A stretch of DNA of 64,000 bases, from positions 346,001-410,000 of the forward strand of contig WPIO01000116.1 in the NCBI GenBank assembly GCA_009760855.2, written 5' to 3'. Position numbers and translations under genes: made by a program. Each line of letters starts with the position of its first letter. Position 1 is the first letter of the stretch. Positions 13,601 through 23,954 of this stretch are shown here, piece after piece. The notes under the pieces were generated by a model. It saw only the letters and a program-made list of their open reading frames with translations. It ran no database searches and was not told the DNA's origin. The DNA is from Cristatella mucedo. Lineage: Eukaryota; Bryozoa; Phylactolaemata; Cristatellidae.

Positions 13601-13722
13601 GCAGACACATCATCGAACACAAAGCCACAAGACAACGAGTTGATGTAGCAACCAGCCGCCAGCAGCGCCACCGTGCCGTAGATGGTCGTCCACCTTACAG
13701 CAACACATTCTGTGTTGACCAT
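1429..13722 (-). CDS. TMTC3: TMTC3-type O-mannosyltransferase, 5' part, six exons
   Basis: Spliced gene read leftward: 13722-13516, 10581-10445, 7479-7286, 7111-6996, 3669-3488, 1696-1429. All exons are bounded by AG acceptors and GT donors, and the phases (0, 2, 1, 0, 2, 0) join without a break into 368 codons. TMTC proteins are multi-pass ER membrane enzymes of the GT-C type that O-mannosylate cadherin-family clients, with C-terminal TPR repeats. Seen here: FVFDDVSA (Asp-Asp of the first luminal loop), [44 protein letters not shown], and the DUF1736 signature FDNPAA...[15 protein letters not shown]. The wording matches TMTC3 better than TMTC1 or TMTC2 as I recall them. The last placed exon ends in phase 0 at a GTAGGT donor; the rest of the membrane part and all TPRs should lie left of the window. 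Assignment to TMTC3 rather than another TMTC is by recalled similarity. Confidence 0.9.
3135..3432 (-). mobile_element. LINE B 3'-end fragment in a TMTC3 intron
   Basis: Matches the 3' terminus of the LINE B copies at 34.7, 44.5 and 63.7 kb: the tail ATGTGATG next to CTCCG.CTGTAACTCC, then the C-terminal coding part with the [14 protein letters not shown] reading (LINE B has GYRMRTE..LGCEC). Strongly 5'-truncated; only about 300 bp remain. Confidence 0.85.
3488..3669 (-). CDS. TMTC3: TMTC3 exon 5
   Basis: 182 bp, acceptor CTTCAG, donor GTAAGT, entering in phase 0 and leaving in phase 2. It encodes a basic Ala/Arg-rich linker, a membrane helix ([18 protein letters not shown]) and GSELPVFA, which leads directly into the FDNPAA start of exon 6. 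Phase agreement on both sides and the ELPVF motif support it. A LINE B 3' fragment ends only about 55 bp beyond its donor. Confidence 0.85.
3670..5940. other. TMTC3 intron 4, unique sequence with a (GT)n tract
   Basis: No gene recognised. A short GT/TG tract lies at about 3858-3880. An open frame near 4889-5140 reads [12 protein letters not shown], vaguely like the end of a reverse-transcriptase ORF, but this is too weak to call. The intron continues to 6995 with the SINE pair listed separately. Confidence 0.5.
5938..6105 (-). repeat. SINE1 copy (tRNA-derived), minus orientation
   Basis: Reverse complement of the SINE1 consensus seen at 62942-63115: starts CTAGCTGATT.AACAGCCTC and ends near GTAAGGCAGC.GCTTCTCACGACCT with GGTTTCGAATCC (B-box-like). 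An (AAT)n run precedes it at 5920-5937, i.e. at its 3' end. Confidence 0.8.
6108..6218 (+). repeat. SINE1-like copy, plus orientation, head-to-head with the previous one
   Basis: GGGTTCGAATCCTG (B box) followed by a diverged body (AGCAGTGGTGATAGCTGCTGAGGCTC...) and the 3' end GGCAGCTGTTAAATCAGG. It lacks the A-box part and abuts the minus-strand copy, forming an imperfect inverted pair inside TMTC3 intron 4. Confidence 0.7.
6305..6425. repeat. AT-rich (TTAAAATTAA)-like simple repeat
   Basis: About 120 bp of almost pure A/T with overlapping AATTAAAATTAA units inside TMTC3 intron 4. Confidence 0.85.
6996..7111 (-). CDS. TMTC3: TMTC3 exon 4
   Basis: 116 bp, acceptor TTGTAG, entering in phase 1 and leaving in phase 0 at a GTGAAG donor. 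It encodes a membrane helix followed by [18 protein letters not shown], the TMTC KEQG loop. The donor is weaker than the others, but the phase fits exon 5 exactly; reading through would meet a stop after about eleven more codons. Confidence 0.87.
7286..7479 (-). CDS. TMTC3: TMTC3 exon 3
   Basis: 194 bp, acceptor CTTCAG, donor GTGAGT, entering in phase 2 and leaving in phase 1. It contains the most recognisable TMTC stretch, [19 protein letters not shown], followed by a hydrophobic helix ([15 protein letters not shown]). It is markedly GC-rich compared with the flanking introns. Confidence 0.92.
8099..9726 (-). mobile_element. LINE family A (L2/CR1-type), 5'-truncated copy
   Basis: Element on the minus strand with its 3' end at an (AAT)n tract (8099-8124), next to the hairpin tail that reads AAAGCGCC...GGGCGCTTT in better-preserved copies. 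It covers the reverse transcriptase from [15 protein letters not shown] to the C terminus. The 5' end is lost at about 9726. It sits in TMTC3 intron 2, in the same direction as the gene. The 3' tail and RT type fit the L2/CR1 group. Confidence 0.9.
8339..9508 (-). pseudogene. LINE A reverse transcriptase, C-terminal 389 codons open
   Basis: Open frame with [30 protein letters not shown] and the catalytic [10 protein letters not shown] box, then [15 protein letters not shown] and the family C-terminal end (PKAWNSLP). RT copies element RNA at a nicked target. The upstream RT part ([25 protein letters not shown]) lies in other frames at about 9540-9720, so the ORF is broken by at least one frameshift near 9490. 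The endonuclease half is missing. Confidence 0.9.
10445..10581 (-). CDS. TMTC3: TMTC3 exon 2
   Basis: 137 bp, entering in phase 0 after TTTCAG and leaving in phase 2 at a GTGAGT donor. It encodes DRSHKSYRP followed by [16 protein letters not shown] and a hydrophobic [12 protein letters not shown] segment, the expected continuation of the first luminal loop and second membrane helix of TMTC proteins. No methionine-started open frame marks it; it was found by looking for the motif between exons 1 and 3. Confidence 0.88.
11000..11152 (+). repeat. SINE1 copy (tRNA-derived)
   Basis: tRNA-like head with GGTTCGATTCC (B box) at about 11044, body GCGATTCTTTATCGCCACTG and 3' end AGAGGCTGTTCAATCAGCTA. 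Located in TMTC3 intron 1, opposite to the gene. Confidence 0.85.
11985..12265 (-). pseudogene. Tc1/mariner-like transposase, C-terminal remnant
   Basis: One frame reads [20 protein letters not shown], resembling the Tc1 end motif W.S.SPDLNPIE.LW..LK that carries the last acidic residue of the DDE catalytic triad. About 150 bp on, another frame reads [19 protein letters not shown], like the Tc1 C-terminal LV.SMPRR...VI...GG. The two parts are in different frames, so this is a dead copy. No terminal inverted repeats were identified. It lies in TMTC3 intron 1. Confidence 0.65.
12285..13515. other. TMTC3 intron 1, unique sequence
   Basis: No exon, repeat or RNA gene recognised between the Tc1 remnant and exon 1. 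Confidence 0.5.
13516..13722 (-). CDS. TMTC3: TMTC3 exon 1 (start codon exon)
   Basis: 69 codons starting at ATG 13722. It encodes the N-terminal cytosolic stub, the first membrane segment (about residues 13-32) and the luminal [14 protein letters not shown] and NDFWGTP motifs. The donor GTAATA begins at 13515, phase 0. An AG acceptor at about 13754 (TTTCAG) just upstream suggests that the exon continues into 5' UTR and that a non-coding first exon lies further upstream; that part is inference. Confidence 0.88.
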
Positions 13723-14279
13723 GTCACAAGGGAAGGCAACTCACTCCCACAATCTGAAATCACCGTATCAGCTGTGCTTAAAACTAGAGCACGGAGCCAA
13801 CGGATAATTCAAAATTGCTATAAGTATGAAATGCATTGAATATTCAGTGCGAAATCTCAAAAAAAAACTATTTGGTTTCAGACTCCGGGCGACGCTTTGC
13901 CTCTCCTCCAGATCTGGCTTTATCGGAATACGAAAGAGGAATGAACGATGACTGTGGAAGAGCCTATTCGCGTGGTAATCGTTACAGACCTTCGGTCAAC
14001 AGATGGGATAGCTGGGGCATAGGTTGAACAACAGTTAACACATATCGCGAGGGTGAGTTCACAGCAGGGTTTGATGCATTGAGCAGGGTGCGATGAGGAG
14101 GAGGCCAATGCTGGCTACCTGGCTAGTCAGCTACCAGCAGCCAAATAATTGACTGCCGCTAGCATCTGGGAGCACCACATGAGCACGCAGTCAAGGTAGC
14201 AGTTCACAAATGGGAAAATATGCACCGGGGGCCCTTACCGAGCATCAGAATGACAACCGACAGAGCGTGTTTAGGACGT

Positions 14280-15330
14280 ATGGCTGAAAGTGGGACGTAA
14301 TACGCGTAACACGTGCACTCGGCAACGAACGGCAGCACGTGCAGTGCACCGCGGCTGAGCATTGGGGTCGGACCGGGTCAGGTCAGGTCAGGTCAGGTCT
14401 GGTCTGGTAACGGACAGGCGGAGGTACAGCGGGTTCGCACCGCAAACCGCCTAGCGAAGGGCAACGAGTTTCGATGGCACGCGCATTTCGATAGCGCAAC
14501 TCTCACTCAGCACCGGGTCTTGCACCGGTGTTTATGCGCCGCATGCGTCTCGTTTGACCGCATTTCTCCTCTGCTGCTTTTCTATTTCGCTCTGCTTCCC
14601 ACTTTGCGTTTACGCCGGTTTCTCTGCGTAGCTGGCGTTGATAAGGCCAGCCAGGATAACCCCAATGCAGGCGTTCGGGTAGCGGCCCTAACATCTCAGT
14701 ATAAATGCTCACCGTCAATTATTAGGCAAGTCTTCAGACGTTCGGGAATGGTTAGGTCACGAGGGACGCACGACCGCTCAATAGCGGTCGGACCGTTGCT
14801 AAACGCTAGCGAAAACTCGGTACACGCTTCGACCTCAGGTCACGGCCGCCGGCAGACGCTCTCGTATGCAGGCGGCATGAATATGTAGGAGCTCGGGCGA
14901 GCGCAGTGGCAGCGTAAAGCAGAACCAGGTCGCCCACTCGAGCGAGTTGTATTGGTGACGACAGCAGCTGTATTGCATCGTATGCGGGCAACACAAGCGA
15001 GCGAGCATGCATACGTATGTAACGTTAGTAGCCGTCGCGTAAGCAGTTCCGGGGCGCTAGTAGATAAGAGAGTAAGAGAAAAGGGGAGAGAGAGAAATTG
15101 GATAGCGTGCGTACTAGCCGACGCACGGGCGTAATGTTCATCGCTGCCGGACTAGCGGATCACGCGACCGCTGCCGACCCGTTGCAATTAAATTCAGCTT
15201 AGTCAGCCGACACTTTCCAACTGCAGTGCCTAATGAGGTGGTACCCAGCGCGCCCGCTGGCCTGGCGGAGTGACGTGAGTCTGGCTGGGGCGGAGCAGCA
15301 TTGTGAGCGTGGCCACGCCCACTAATTCTT
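14280..15330. promoter_or_regulatory. CpG-rich region upstream of TMTC3, possible promoter
   Basis: About 1 kb conspicuously richer in G+C and CpG than its surroundings, 0.6-1.6 kb upstream of the TMTC3 start codon. It contains a short (CAGGT)n run at about 14375-14406 and a palindromic GCGTGGCCACGC at about 15307-15318. Open frames here on both strands look like chance frames of GC-rich DNA. A promoter or non-coding first exon for TMTC3 is inferred from position only. Confidence 0.45.
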
Positions 15331-15734
15331 CCCAAACAGAACGTCCGGCTTGAGATATTCAGAGAGCCTCCGCCGCCTCAGCTGTCGTGTAATAATAAAC
15401 ATCAAAGGAATGATAGTGGATTTTAATAAGTTATCCATATGGTGGATTCTTGTTCATTTGAATTGTATTGGTACTAAGAGTAAAAGCGACCGTACTTGCC
15501 AAATTGCGAATTCTTTGAGTCTTCCAATGGCTGGAGCGCCGAAGGTGGCTAGCCAACTTAATCACCTGACAATCTGTAATGTCAGCCCCAGTACAGGTAC
15601 AGCCATGCCCGATCTCTAACCCGTCTTGGCCATGGCAAAATGGCCACATTGACCCTGCCGCTTGGGCTAAACAGGTGCACCTATTCTCCCCTGTCCTGCG
15701 GTGAAGGCTAGGTGAGATTATATAGTTAATTTTC

Positions 15735-15861
15735 ATTTATATAGCGCCCTCAGAGAAGTTAATCTCTATTCAGGCGCTTCCCATATGCCTCGGGGCACGA
15801 CTCCACGACCTCAGTCAGACCTGGTCGGGGCGAGCATCTTAACCGCTAGACCAAACCTGAT
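15735..15861 (-). repeat. SINE2 copy (tRNA head, LINE A-like tail)
   Basis: Reverse complement of the family best seen at 40883-41104: tail part ATAGCGCCCTCAGAGAAGTT.ATCTCTATTCAGGCGCTTC, then a tRNA-like part CACGACCTCAGTCAGACC...GAGCATCTTAACCGCTAGACC. Confidence 0.8.
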
Positions 15862-15869
15862 TAGACTGT

Positions 15870-16610
15870 ATATTTCTTACCTTTCAGCTGTATTTGAATA
15901 GCGCTAATCAGCCGAACGGATATTGTAACGCTGGAAATAAATCTAAGCAAATGTAGTTTATTCAACGGAATTTAAAACTTCCTATTAGCAGAACTATATG
16001 GAGAGAGTCACGAAATCACTGTCTTATATTGCATTGAGGTTGAGGAGGTATTACATCAGTTTGTGTACGTTGCGTAATTACGCTCACTTAAAGTCCTTCA
16101 CAGGCTGAGTGAGCAATAATGACATCCGGCTGTCTATGGTTTCCGATATGCATAAATGTCCTTATGTCGCTGGCACGGTGCTCGCAACGGTGCTAGTCAT
16201 TGAAGTGGTGCGAGAAATAACTGTAAGGCTTCCGTCAAGAGTCGCGGCTAATGACTCGTATGTGCAGTAATAATGCACTTGTGTTTTCCTACTATAGCTG
16301 AGAACGACATTAATAAAGAACGTCCATACCTAACTATAACGAGTCCATGTCAATGGCGCATATCGGTCTCATCAGCAACCATAGAAGGCTTTTGATGTCC
16401 ATTGTCAGCAATAGCATCTAATTACTTTTAAATCCAGATTAAGGCTGACTAGCTCGATGGGCAGAGTACAGCTGACGGACAATTAAATGAGTAAGCACAT
16501 GTATGCCTAGCAGGAGCTTAAGACGTAACTGGTTCCTAATCATTAGACATCAGGAAACGCAAATAATATTCAAGCCCAAGAATCTGGCTGATCCTTGATA
16601 TCCACGACAC
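15870..16610. other. No recognisable feature
   Basis: Unique AT-rich sequence with no convincing ORF or repeat. Confidence 0.4.
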
Positions 16611-16613
16611 AAA

Positions 16614-16614
<1 letters not shown>

Positions 16615-16645
<31 letters not shown>
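16615..16645. repeat. (TG)n microsatellite
   Basis: About 15 TG units in an unbroken run. Confidence 0.95.
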
Positions 16646-16646
<1 letters not shown>

Positions 16647-16845
16647 TATGAATATATCTTTAGGGTAGTGTCAAAATTGTTTTCATATCTACTTTCTCTG
16701 CCAAGCCAATCCAGTAACGCAACAGTGCCGGGCTGCAGAGCTTTCATCCGTAAAACAAGCTACAGCGTTTCTTATTATCCGAATATAAAATAAAGGTTAG
16801 TTGATCAGGTCTTCATTTATATGCATTAGTGACAAGAAGGATCAG

Positions 16846-17140
16846 CCGCTTTCCCTTCTGCTTTCCCTTCTGCTTTTCCTTCCACTTTCCCTTCTGCTTT
16901 CCACTCGCTTTCTCTTCCGCTTTCCCTTCTGCTTTCCCTTCGCTTTCCCTTCCGCTTTTTCCTTCTACTTTCCCTTTTGCTTTCTCATACGCTTTCCCTT
17001 TTGCGTTTTTTCTTCTACTTTCCCTTTTGCTTTCTCTTACGCTTTTTCTTTTGCTGACTCTTACGCTTTCACTTCTGCTTTCCCTTCTGCTTTCCCTTCG
17101 CTTTCTCTTCCGCTTTCCCATCTGCTGTCCCTTCGGCTCG
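16846..17140. repeat. Pyrimidine-rich minisatellite
   Basis: About 295 bp built of degenerate CTTTCCCTTCTG-like units (TTTCCCTTCTGC, TTTCTCTTCCGC, TTTCCCTTTTGC). The plus strand is nearly all C/T with a regularly spaced G. All frames on both strands stay open because of the composition (Phe/Pro/Ser-rich or Lys/Arg/Glu-rich); I do not regard these as genes. Confidence 0.9.
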
Positions 17141-17227
17141 CCGTAGGGAATAAGACACTGCCTGCAGAAGAACACCAAACTCGCGATTTTGGTTGTGAAT
17201 TGCGAAAATCATGCTCAATATCAGCTA

Positions 17228-17510
17228 GCAATAATAATAATAATAATACACTTGCTATTTTGCCCTCAGAAAACTCAATCTCTTTCTAGGTAGTTTACAT
17301 TTGCTGCAAAGCAAGCACGATCGAACGGTTAGGAGTAGTGTGCTCAATAAACAACAAGAATAGCATGGTTAGGAGTGCCATGCACAGGGTCAGCATGCAA
17401 GTATGGTTAGTGGCAGCATGCACAATGTCATCACTCATAAGCACGTAAAGGACGAATCCCAGGGACCCACTAAATGCTGCGATAAATATATGCGTCTTTA
17501 GCCAAAACAC
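17228..17510 (-). mobile_element. LINE A 3'-end fragment
   Basis: (AAT)n, then the hairpin tail (CCCTCAGAAAACTCAATCTCTTTCTAGG) and the C-terminal-coding 3' region as in the 8099 copy; truncated after about 270 bp. Confidence 0.85.
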
Positions 17511-17519
17511 TATTATTAA

Positions 17520-18400
17520 TTATAATTCACCACCTTTTAAATATTATTATGCATTCGCTCGATCAAAATTACCTGAGATTTCGTAACTCGTGAACTTGAT
17601 ATTAAGATTTTACTCCGTACTGCTGGTGTTTGTGGTAGCTCCAAGAACTTCAAAGATCCTTGGATGCTCAGAAACTCGGGCAGCAAAGATAAACTCGTAA
17701 CCCGCCAGAAATGGAGAACAACAAATTAGAGCTGTTGTTAAACTATAGCCTCCAACGAGATCGGCTTGCGAGTCACGAAGCTACATCAATAAACGGAGTT
17801 AAAAACGAAAGGCAAAGCGAAGGTCGAACTGGTTGAACGAAGTTAATTTAACCAGCCAACTTTATATAGCGGTCAAAGGGCCTCAGCTATCATTGTTCCC
17901 GCTTGCAGTGTAAAGTGAAGAATTTCACCCTGCAGGCTTCAAACCAACGACTTGTTTCGTAAAGTGTGATCACCTTAATCCTAGGCTAAGGCCGAGGCAT
18001 GGAAAGAGACGACGGCAAATACGGAGTGCCATACAAAGTTCCACGCCTCAATAGGTACAAAATAGTAGCACACTGGTACTGCTCCAGGTCTCTGTTAAAC
18101 AGGGCGATCTCACATCTTTACACTCCGGAGGCTGGCGGATGACTGACAAAGCAATACACTAGCAATCCTTTAGCTACAGTACGTAGAGATGTAATTTGCT
18201 GCCGTAGTTAAGGATTGGATAGTATGGAGCACGAAACTGAGGTCTGTTTGATACTGGCAAAAGTTTCAATTGGATCTTCTTCGGGAGCCGCACACTAGAA
18301 TCAGTGTTCTCTGTTCCGTCAGCTTGCATATTTTTATTAGTGATGGCATGTTAGTTAGATCCTAGGAATTAATTAATTAAATTCGACTTCAGGTTTATAA
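17520..18400. other. Mostly unique; faint tRNA-SINE-like stretch near 17840-17980
   Basis: The stretch at 17840-17980 resembles a SINE arrangement (tail-like ACTTTATATAGCGG at one end, a tRNA-like CTTCAAACCAACGAC core), but it is too diverged to assign. Nothing else recognised. Confidence 0.35.
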
Positions 18401-18402
18401 TA

Positions 18403-18492
18403 TTAATAATAATACATCTGATATAGTACCCTCAGAGAACTCAATATCTTTCCAGGCGCTTTACATTTGCTGCAAACGAAGCACGATCGAAG
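18403..18492 (-). mobile_element. LINE A 3'-tail fragment
   Basis: AATAATAATAC followed by GTACCCTCAGAGAACTCAATATCTTTCCAGGCGCTTTACATTTGC in pieces; only the terminal 90 bp are kept. Confidence 0.8.
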
Positions 18493-19324
18493 GAAGAAAC
18501 CGCTTGAATTAAGCAGCGGTGATTTCTCCCGTCGTCGGCAGTTGGATATTGAAAAGGCTTTTGCCTTGCACCAAACCACACAGGGAACACTCAGCTGCTA
18601 AGTATCTTATAAGTGTTAGCTGATAATAAAACGTAAAATCCTTTCGATAAACACGAAATCTCTTTAGGATCAGATGTCATGAAATGGTTTCAAAGGGCCA
18701 AATCTCGATAGAAAACCCGATCAAGGGTGCCCGTTTTATACGTGTAGTGGCTTGAACGTGAGCACGGAGGCACAGAGACTTGAATAGTAAAAGCATGCCA
18801 GAGCACATTGCATTGGATGAGCTATCAAAATGGATGTTTAAGTAACCCAGAATGAGAAGTAGGCGATTAATAGAGACAAAGTTCGAAAAGACAATGACTA
18901 GTACTGCCATTAAAATAGCAACCATCACGTTAATGGCCTCATCGGAAAATTATATCTAGCTGGGTAGAAAACTAGAGATTCCAAAGTTTTTTTTAGCAAG
19001 AACCGAGAAAAGATGCAAATAAGAAGAGGTTCAGCAACAATAGCTTATACACTACCATGCTTCAAAGATCTCGGGTAATGAGAATATAGATGCCTTCTTG
19101 GGGGAAGCTTCGGTGATACCTGAACAGATCGTCGACTACAGCCACGTGTCAGCAGCAAATTGAATGTCAACAGCGTTTTCCGGTATTGGCAGCCCCTAAG
19201 CTGCTGTTTATTTCTTAGAGCTTGTATTCCAGAGGTTAGAGTTCAAAGCAGTCACTTAAGTTAGAGTCGACTTCATCTCTTCTGGTTTATATAAATTAGC
19301 AGCAGTGCTAGCGGGAGAGTTTGG

Positions 19325-19710
19325 GGAGTAATAGTAATAATAATAACAATAATGATAATAATACGTTAGATAAAGCACGCTCTGAGAACTTCATCTCTTT
19401 CTAGACGCTTTACATTTGCTGCAAAAAAGCACAATCGAATGATTAGTGGTAGCATGCTAAATAAACACCTAGAACATCATGGTTACGGGTGATAATTCAC
19501 AGGGTCAGCATGCAAGTATGGTTAGTGGCAGCATGCAAGGTGGCAGCACTCATAAGTTTATAAATGTCGACTCATAACGGCCCACTAAATGCTGCGATAA
19601 ATAGATATTTTATTTTATTTTTACATACGGTCAAGTCAGGAGATGTCGTGAGGCAAGTCGGGAATGAATTCTAGGCTATGGAAGCGTACTAACAAAAAAA
19701 AAGGTCTCCA
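19325..19710 (-). mobile_element. LINE A 3'-end fragment
   Basis: (AAT)n-rich start, hairpin tail with TCTAGACGCTTTACATTTGC, then the usual 3' region with CAGGGTCAGCATGCAAGTATGG. Ends near 19710. Confidence 0.85.
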
Positions 19711-20335
19711 AAGCATAGATGCCAACTATCGTCGGTGAAGTATTGGTTAAAGGCTGAGGGCTTTCTGGATAGGAACATATTCTACTGCGTCAACCGGCAG
19801 CGAGTCTCTCCGATTATCCAGGCTATCTAGTGAAACTATCTCCAAAGAACAATCGACTTCCTGAATTTGTTGAAGCTCTCATTCAAGTAATAAACAGTCG
19901 GGGGCCTTCAAATATGCTGTTAGTCAAGTAATTAGATAAAGCTGAAAATATTCCTTGAGTTTTACGTTTTTGAATTTTAAATACTCGTTATTCAAGTAAT
20001 TAGATTAAGCTGAAGAAATCCCTAGAGATTTACGTTTTTTAAATTTGAATGCTTGAAGAAGCAGGCTTCCAAATGAATTTATTCAGCATAATTGGCAACA
20101 GCCGATGACTGCCAAAGTTTCACTAATGTTGTGCTAAGCTGAGAGGGTCTTTACAGGGAGTTATCCAAGATTTTTAAGCTACTATTGGTGACTTTAATAA
20201 GTGCTAAATATTCTGGAAAGTTTCTCACTAACAACCTTGGCCAGAATGTCAGTCAAATGCATCATGGGATACCATATTTTGGGTCTTTTTTGTGAAGCCC
20301 AAGGCATTCCAGGGTTAAATAAATTAAAAATTAAA

Positions 20336-20508
20336 TACTAGCTGATTAAACAGCCTCTTTTTGTATAGAGACAGAAGAGCCTTGATGGCTATCACCACCG
20401 CCTGCAGTGGTGATAAAGGATTGCCCACCACAAGATTCGAACCCACGGCCTCGGGGCAGAGGTTGTGAAAAGCAACCGACTTACCTAGTGAGCCATTGCT
20501 GTAGCTTC
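20336..20508 (-). repeat. SINE1 copy (tRNA-derived)
   Basis: CTAGCTGATTAAACAGCCTC at its 3' end, GATTCGAACCCACGGCCTC (B box on the minus strand) and GTAAGTCGGTTGC-type A-box region. Near full length, about 170 bp. Confidence 0.88.
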
Positions 20509-20509
20509 T

Positions 20510-23500
20510 ACTGGGTGCCCTGCCTCATCGCAACTGGCTTAGTACACTTTAATAAGGAGCAATAATTTAAGGGCAATCCGATTGGCAATCAGAGTCAGAG
20601 TCATTGGAAACTGGGTGCTGCCTTAAGATGCTTGCCGTAAAGGCAAATCTGTATGTCGTGTCTGATGCTAAAAAAAGTGCCACTCACGTGCAACAATGGT
20701 GAATCTCAGGACAGCTTCAAGGAATATAGACGGAGTTAACTGCATAAAAACAGAGCTGATAGTCACCTATCTGTAATGAATCTGTGTGATTAAAAGAAGG
20801 CAGCCCATACAGCCAACAATCAAACTCTAATTTTAATTTTTTCTTGTTTCTTTTTAAACATGATCGGAGGATTTTAGTTGTGTGTGAAATTTTTTCACAT
20901 AAGAAAATGTTCAAGATTTCGCATAAAAAAGAACATCACATCCTACCTGCTCATGAACAAGGTCATCTACAGGAAACTATTACCAATCTGCTAAACAATA
21001 CAAGGGGTGAGTATATTCTAAGGACACGTTTGTGGTAGCAAAGCACGAACACTCACTAATAATGAAAATCTGTTCGTCCAGACATGCCGACACGCTGCCA
21101 TGTAACTTTAAATTTTGCGTCAAAGTTATTAACCTGATGAAAATGAAAAATAGGTGGACTATGAGCAAAGCTGCATGACAAGCGTAAGCAAGGTCAAAGA
21201 CGCGGTTTGTTTGCCTAATTCAGGTGCGCCAATCTTATATTTCTTACCTTTAACTATTGCAATTTTTAACAGGGCTGCACACTTGCAGTCCGACAGCAAA
21301 ATTGTATTTCTTTCTGACAAGAGAAAAGCTTTTTTCATACTATGTTTTTGGTAAGGCGCTTTAGTGACTCTTTAGTGTTTAATAGAAGCATTTAAACCTT
21401 GAGTATTGACATTTTCAAAAGATTTTGATAGCTCCTTCTGTGCATGGCAACAAAACTATCTTTCAATGGAGTTTATAAATGTGCGAACGACGTTTCAATA
21501 GCTCTGCTTTGTTTAAAAGCTAAGGTCAGTGAAAATGATGCTACTCTTTTACTAATTTTGCGGCTAGTGAAATTATGCCGCTAACACGCTTTTAAAGCAT
21601 CTGCGACATCTCTACAAGCAAATTTACTCCAACTCCTACTTATCAGTCTTAAAAGTTTTTGCCATAGCTGGAAAGTCAGGAAGGCCGTGCTGGCCGTCTT
21701 GGAAGTCCTATTTGCATACCTACCATGCCCTGCTAAGCATCTTTTAGCTTTTTCACCGCCGTCACATATAGGAAAGCGACTGCCAAATCATTCAAGTGGA
21801 AACGCTGGTCTTTTTAGGTAATGGCACCATCCTAGAGCGTCTCATTGAGTTCTGAACTATGGTTTTTAATGCACAGAACGTAGAACTGAGGCTATATTCC
21901 TGTAATGTAGCACCAAATAAGATAACTCCTAAGCCTTATCATTATGAGCAAGAAAATTTTGGCTTAGAGACGAGTATCATAAATTGGCTCACTAACAATA
22001 ATTAACAACACATTTGTTCTTTCTGTTCTTTCTGGAAACCAGTCGTGATATCTAAGCATCTATCACTCTTATCGTATGCATTTTACAGCCGCAATTATGG
22101 AATTAATTGGTGAACTACATTACATCATTGAAAATGCTTTTAATTCCAAAGAGGGTACATATATTTCCAAGAATTAGTTTTATAAACTAAAATAAAAATT
22201 CAGCGTCGAAATTATCAAATCTTTTTAGAAATTGAACTGCCGGACTCTGTAACGCACTTTCATGGTACTTTCGAACCGTGCACAGATATGCCACGAATAT
22301 GCCATGTAGAATTTTCTTGTCTGTAAAAATTGTGGTTGCACTAAATTCCGATGCTCCGATTTATTTCAGGTTTTAACGAAGCACATAGTTATTTAACAAG
22401 TCATCTTTCAGTGCGTTTGCAAACGTCATAATCACAGGTATCATAAACATGACTTATACCTGAGTATGCAACGTCAGCAGTCAAACAAAAGAAAAAGAAA
22501 TAAAGTTTAGTCATGCAGAAAAGTAACAAAGCACCGCTAATTTCGGGCCCATCTAAAAAATTAGCTAATGAGATCCTCACTGCAATAACCGATCAACAAA
22601 ATTGCGAACGTATCATTTTTAAATATAAGGACTTGTTTAGTGTTCAGCTTGGTAACACAGAATAGAAGAATAAGTTTTGAGTGGGTCGTTTAATAACTAA
22701 AACCAAATCAAGGAACTCTTAATTTCTTGCTTAGGAAGAGTATTTATCGACGGTCACTGATAATCGTGACTAATTTGCGAATGTCATTCCAACAGGCACG
22801 GAGAGAAACCACAGTTATAAATTAATTGCTTCAAATAAATAGAAGATTGTAAAATACTTCACGGCTTTTATTTGTCTGGGATGATAAGACATAAGTTAAA
22901 AATTAGCTGAAGGCTATCGCGACCTTCAAACTGTGCAACAACTCAAAAAGAAGTGAGTTTTAGAAAGGGATAATTGATTTAAACGGAACTGCAGTTTACC
23001 CAAAGCTTAGCTGTCACACTTAGTTTAGGCATCTTAGCATGTGTATGGAACTTGAGAAGAAGGATTCCACCATAACATCAGAAAGGTTGCTTTGGTTTCC
23101 TAGGAAGCAGGATTGAATATTTGAATATTTTACATGAGTGAACGTTTCAAAAGTGCTGCAACTAGCCGCGGAGCTTAAATTGAGCTATGAAGCCTATTGT
23201 GAAAGCTGAAAGATGAGAGTTGAAAATGGACACAACACTCCAGCGTGTCAGAAATCAACAACAGCTTTAGTGCATTTGAATTCTCCAATTGACTCAATTT
23301 TTTGCAATTATTCATCGCTGAAATAGCCAGAATTAATTTAGCCGATGCTGCTATAAAATCAAGTTTTTAAATTTGAAAACGATAAAATTAACTATCAAAT
23401 CAAAATGTTGTCTTTACCATGACCAAATCTTTTTATTTTTGCAATATGATTGTGATGGCATTAAGTGCATGACACTTATGGGAGGTTACATTTTGTCCTT

Positions 23501-23730
23501 TTGTAGTCTTTTTCAAAAGCTTTGAATTTCTTGAAGTCTTTAGCCACAATATTTGTATAAGCCTACGCTGTATTGCAACTAAAGTTTACGTTAAAAAAAA
23601 TGTGGATGGCTACGAAAGACTGCAAGAAATCGTGGCTGGAAGGAATGGTGATCAAATTTGTATTTATGTTAGAGTCAATGCCAAGATACAAAGTCACTCT
23701 CAAATGACTTCAAAGCATTTGCTTACTCTC
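20510..23730. other. Unique AT-rich sequence, no gene recognised
   Basis: Largest repeat-poor stretch of the window. Open frames are short (up to about 65 codons) and show no family motif. No RNA gene recognised. Confidence 0.45.
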
Positions 23731-23734
23731 AATC

Positions 23735-23940
<206 letters not shown>

Positions 23941-23954
23941 GGAAATAATATCAA

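Noticed and set aside
14313-14888. 191-codon plus-strand frame in the CpG-rich region
   Set aside because: Low-complexity start (CAGGT repeats), no motif, competing frames on the other strand; a composition effect is more likely.
16813-17289. Long open frames on both strands (Phe/Ser-rich and Lys/Arg/Glu-rich)
   Set aside because: They lie wholly on the pyrimidine minisatellite; open on both strands because of composition.
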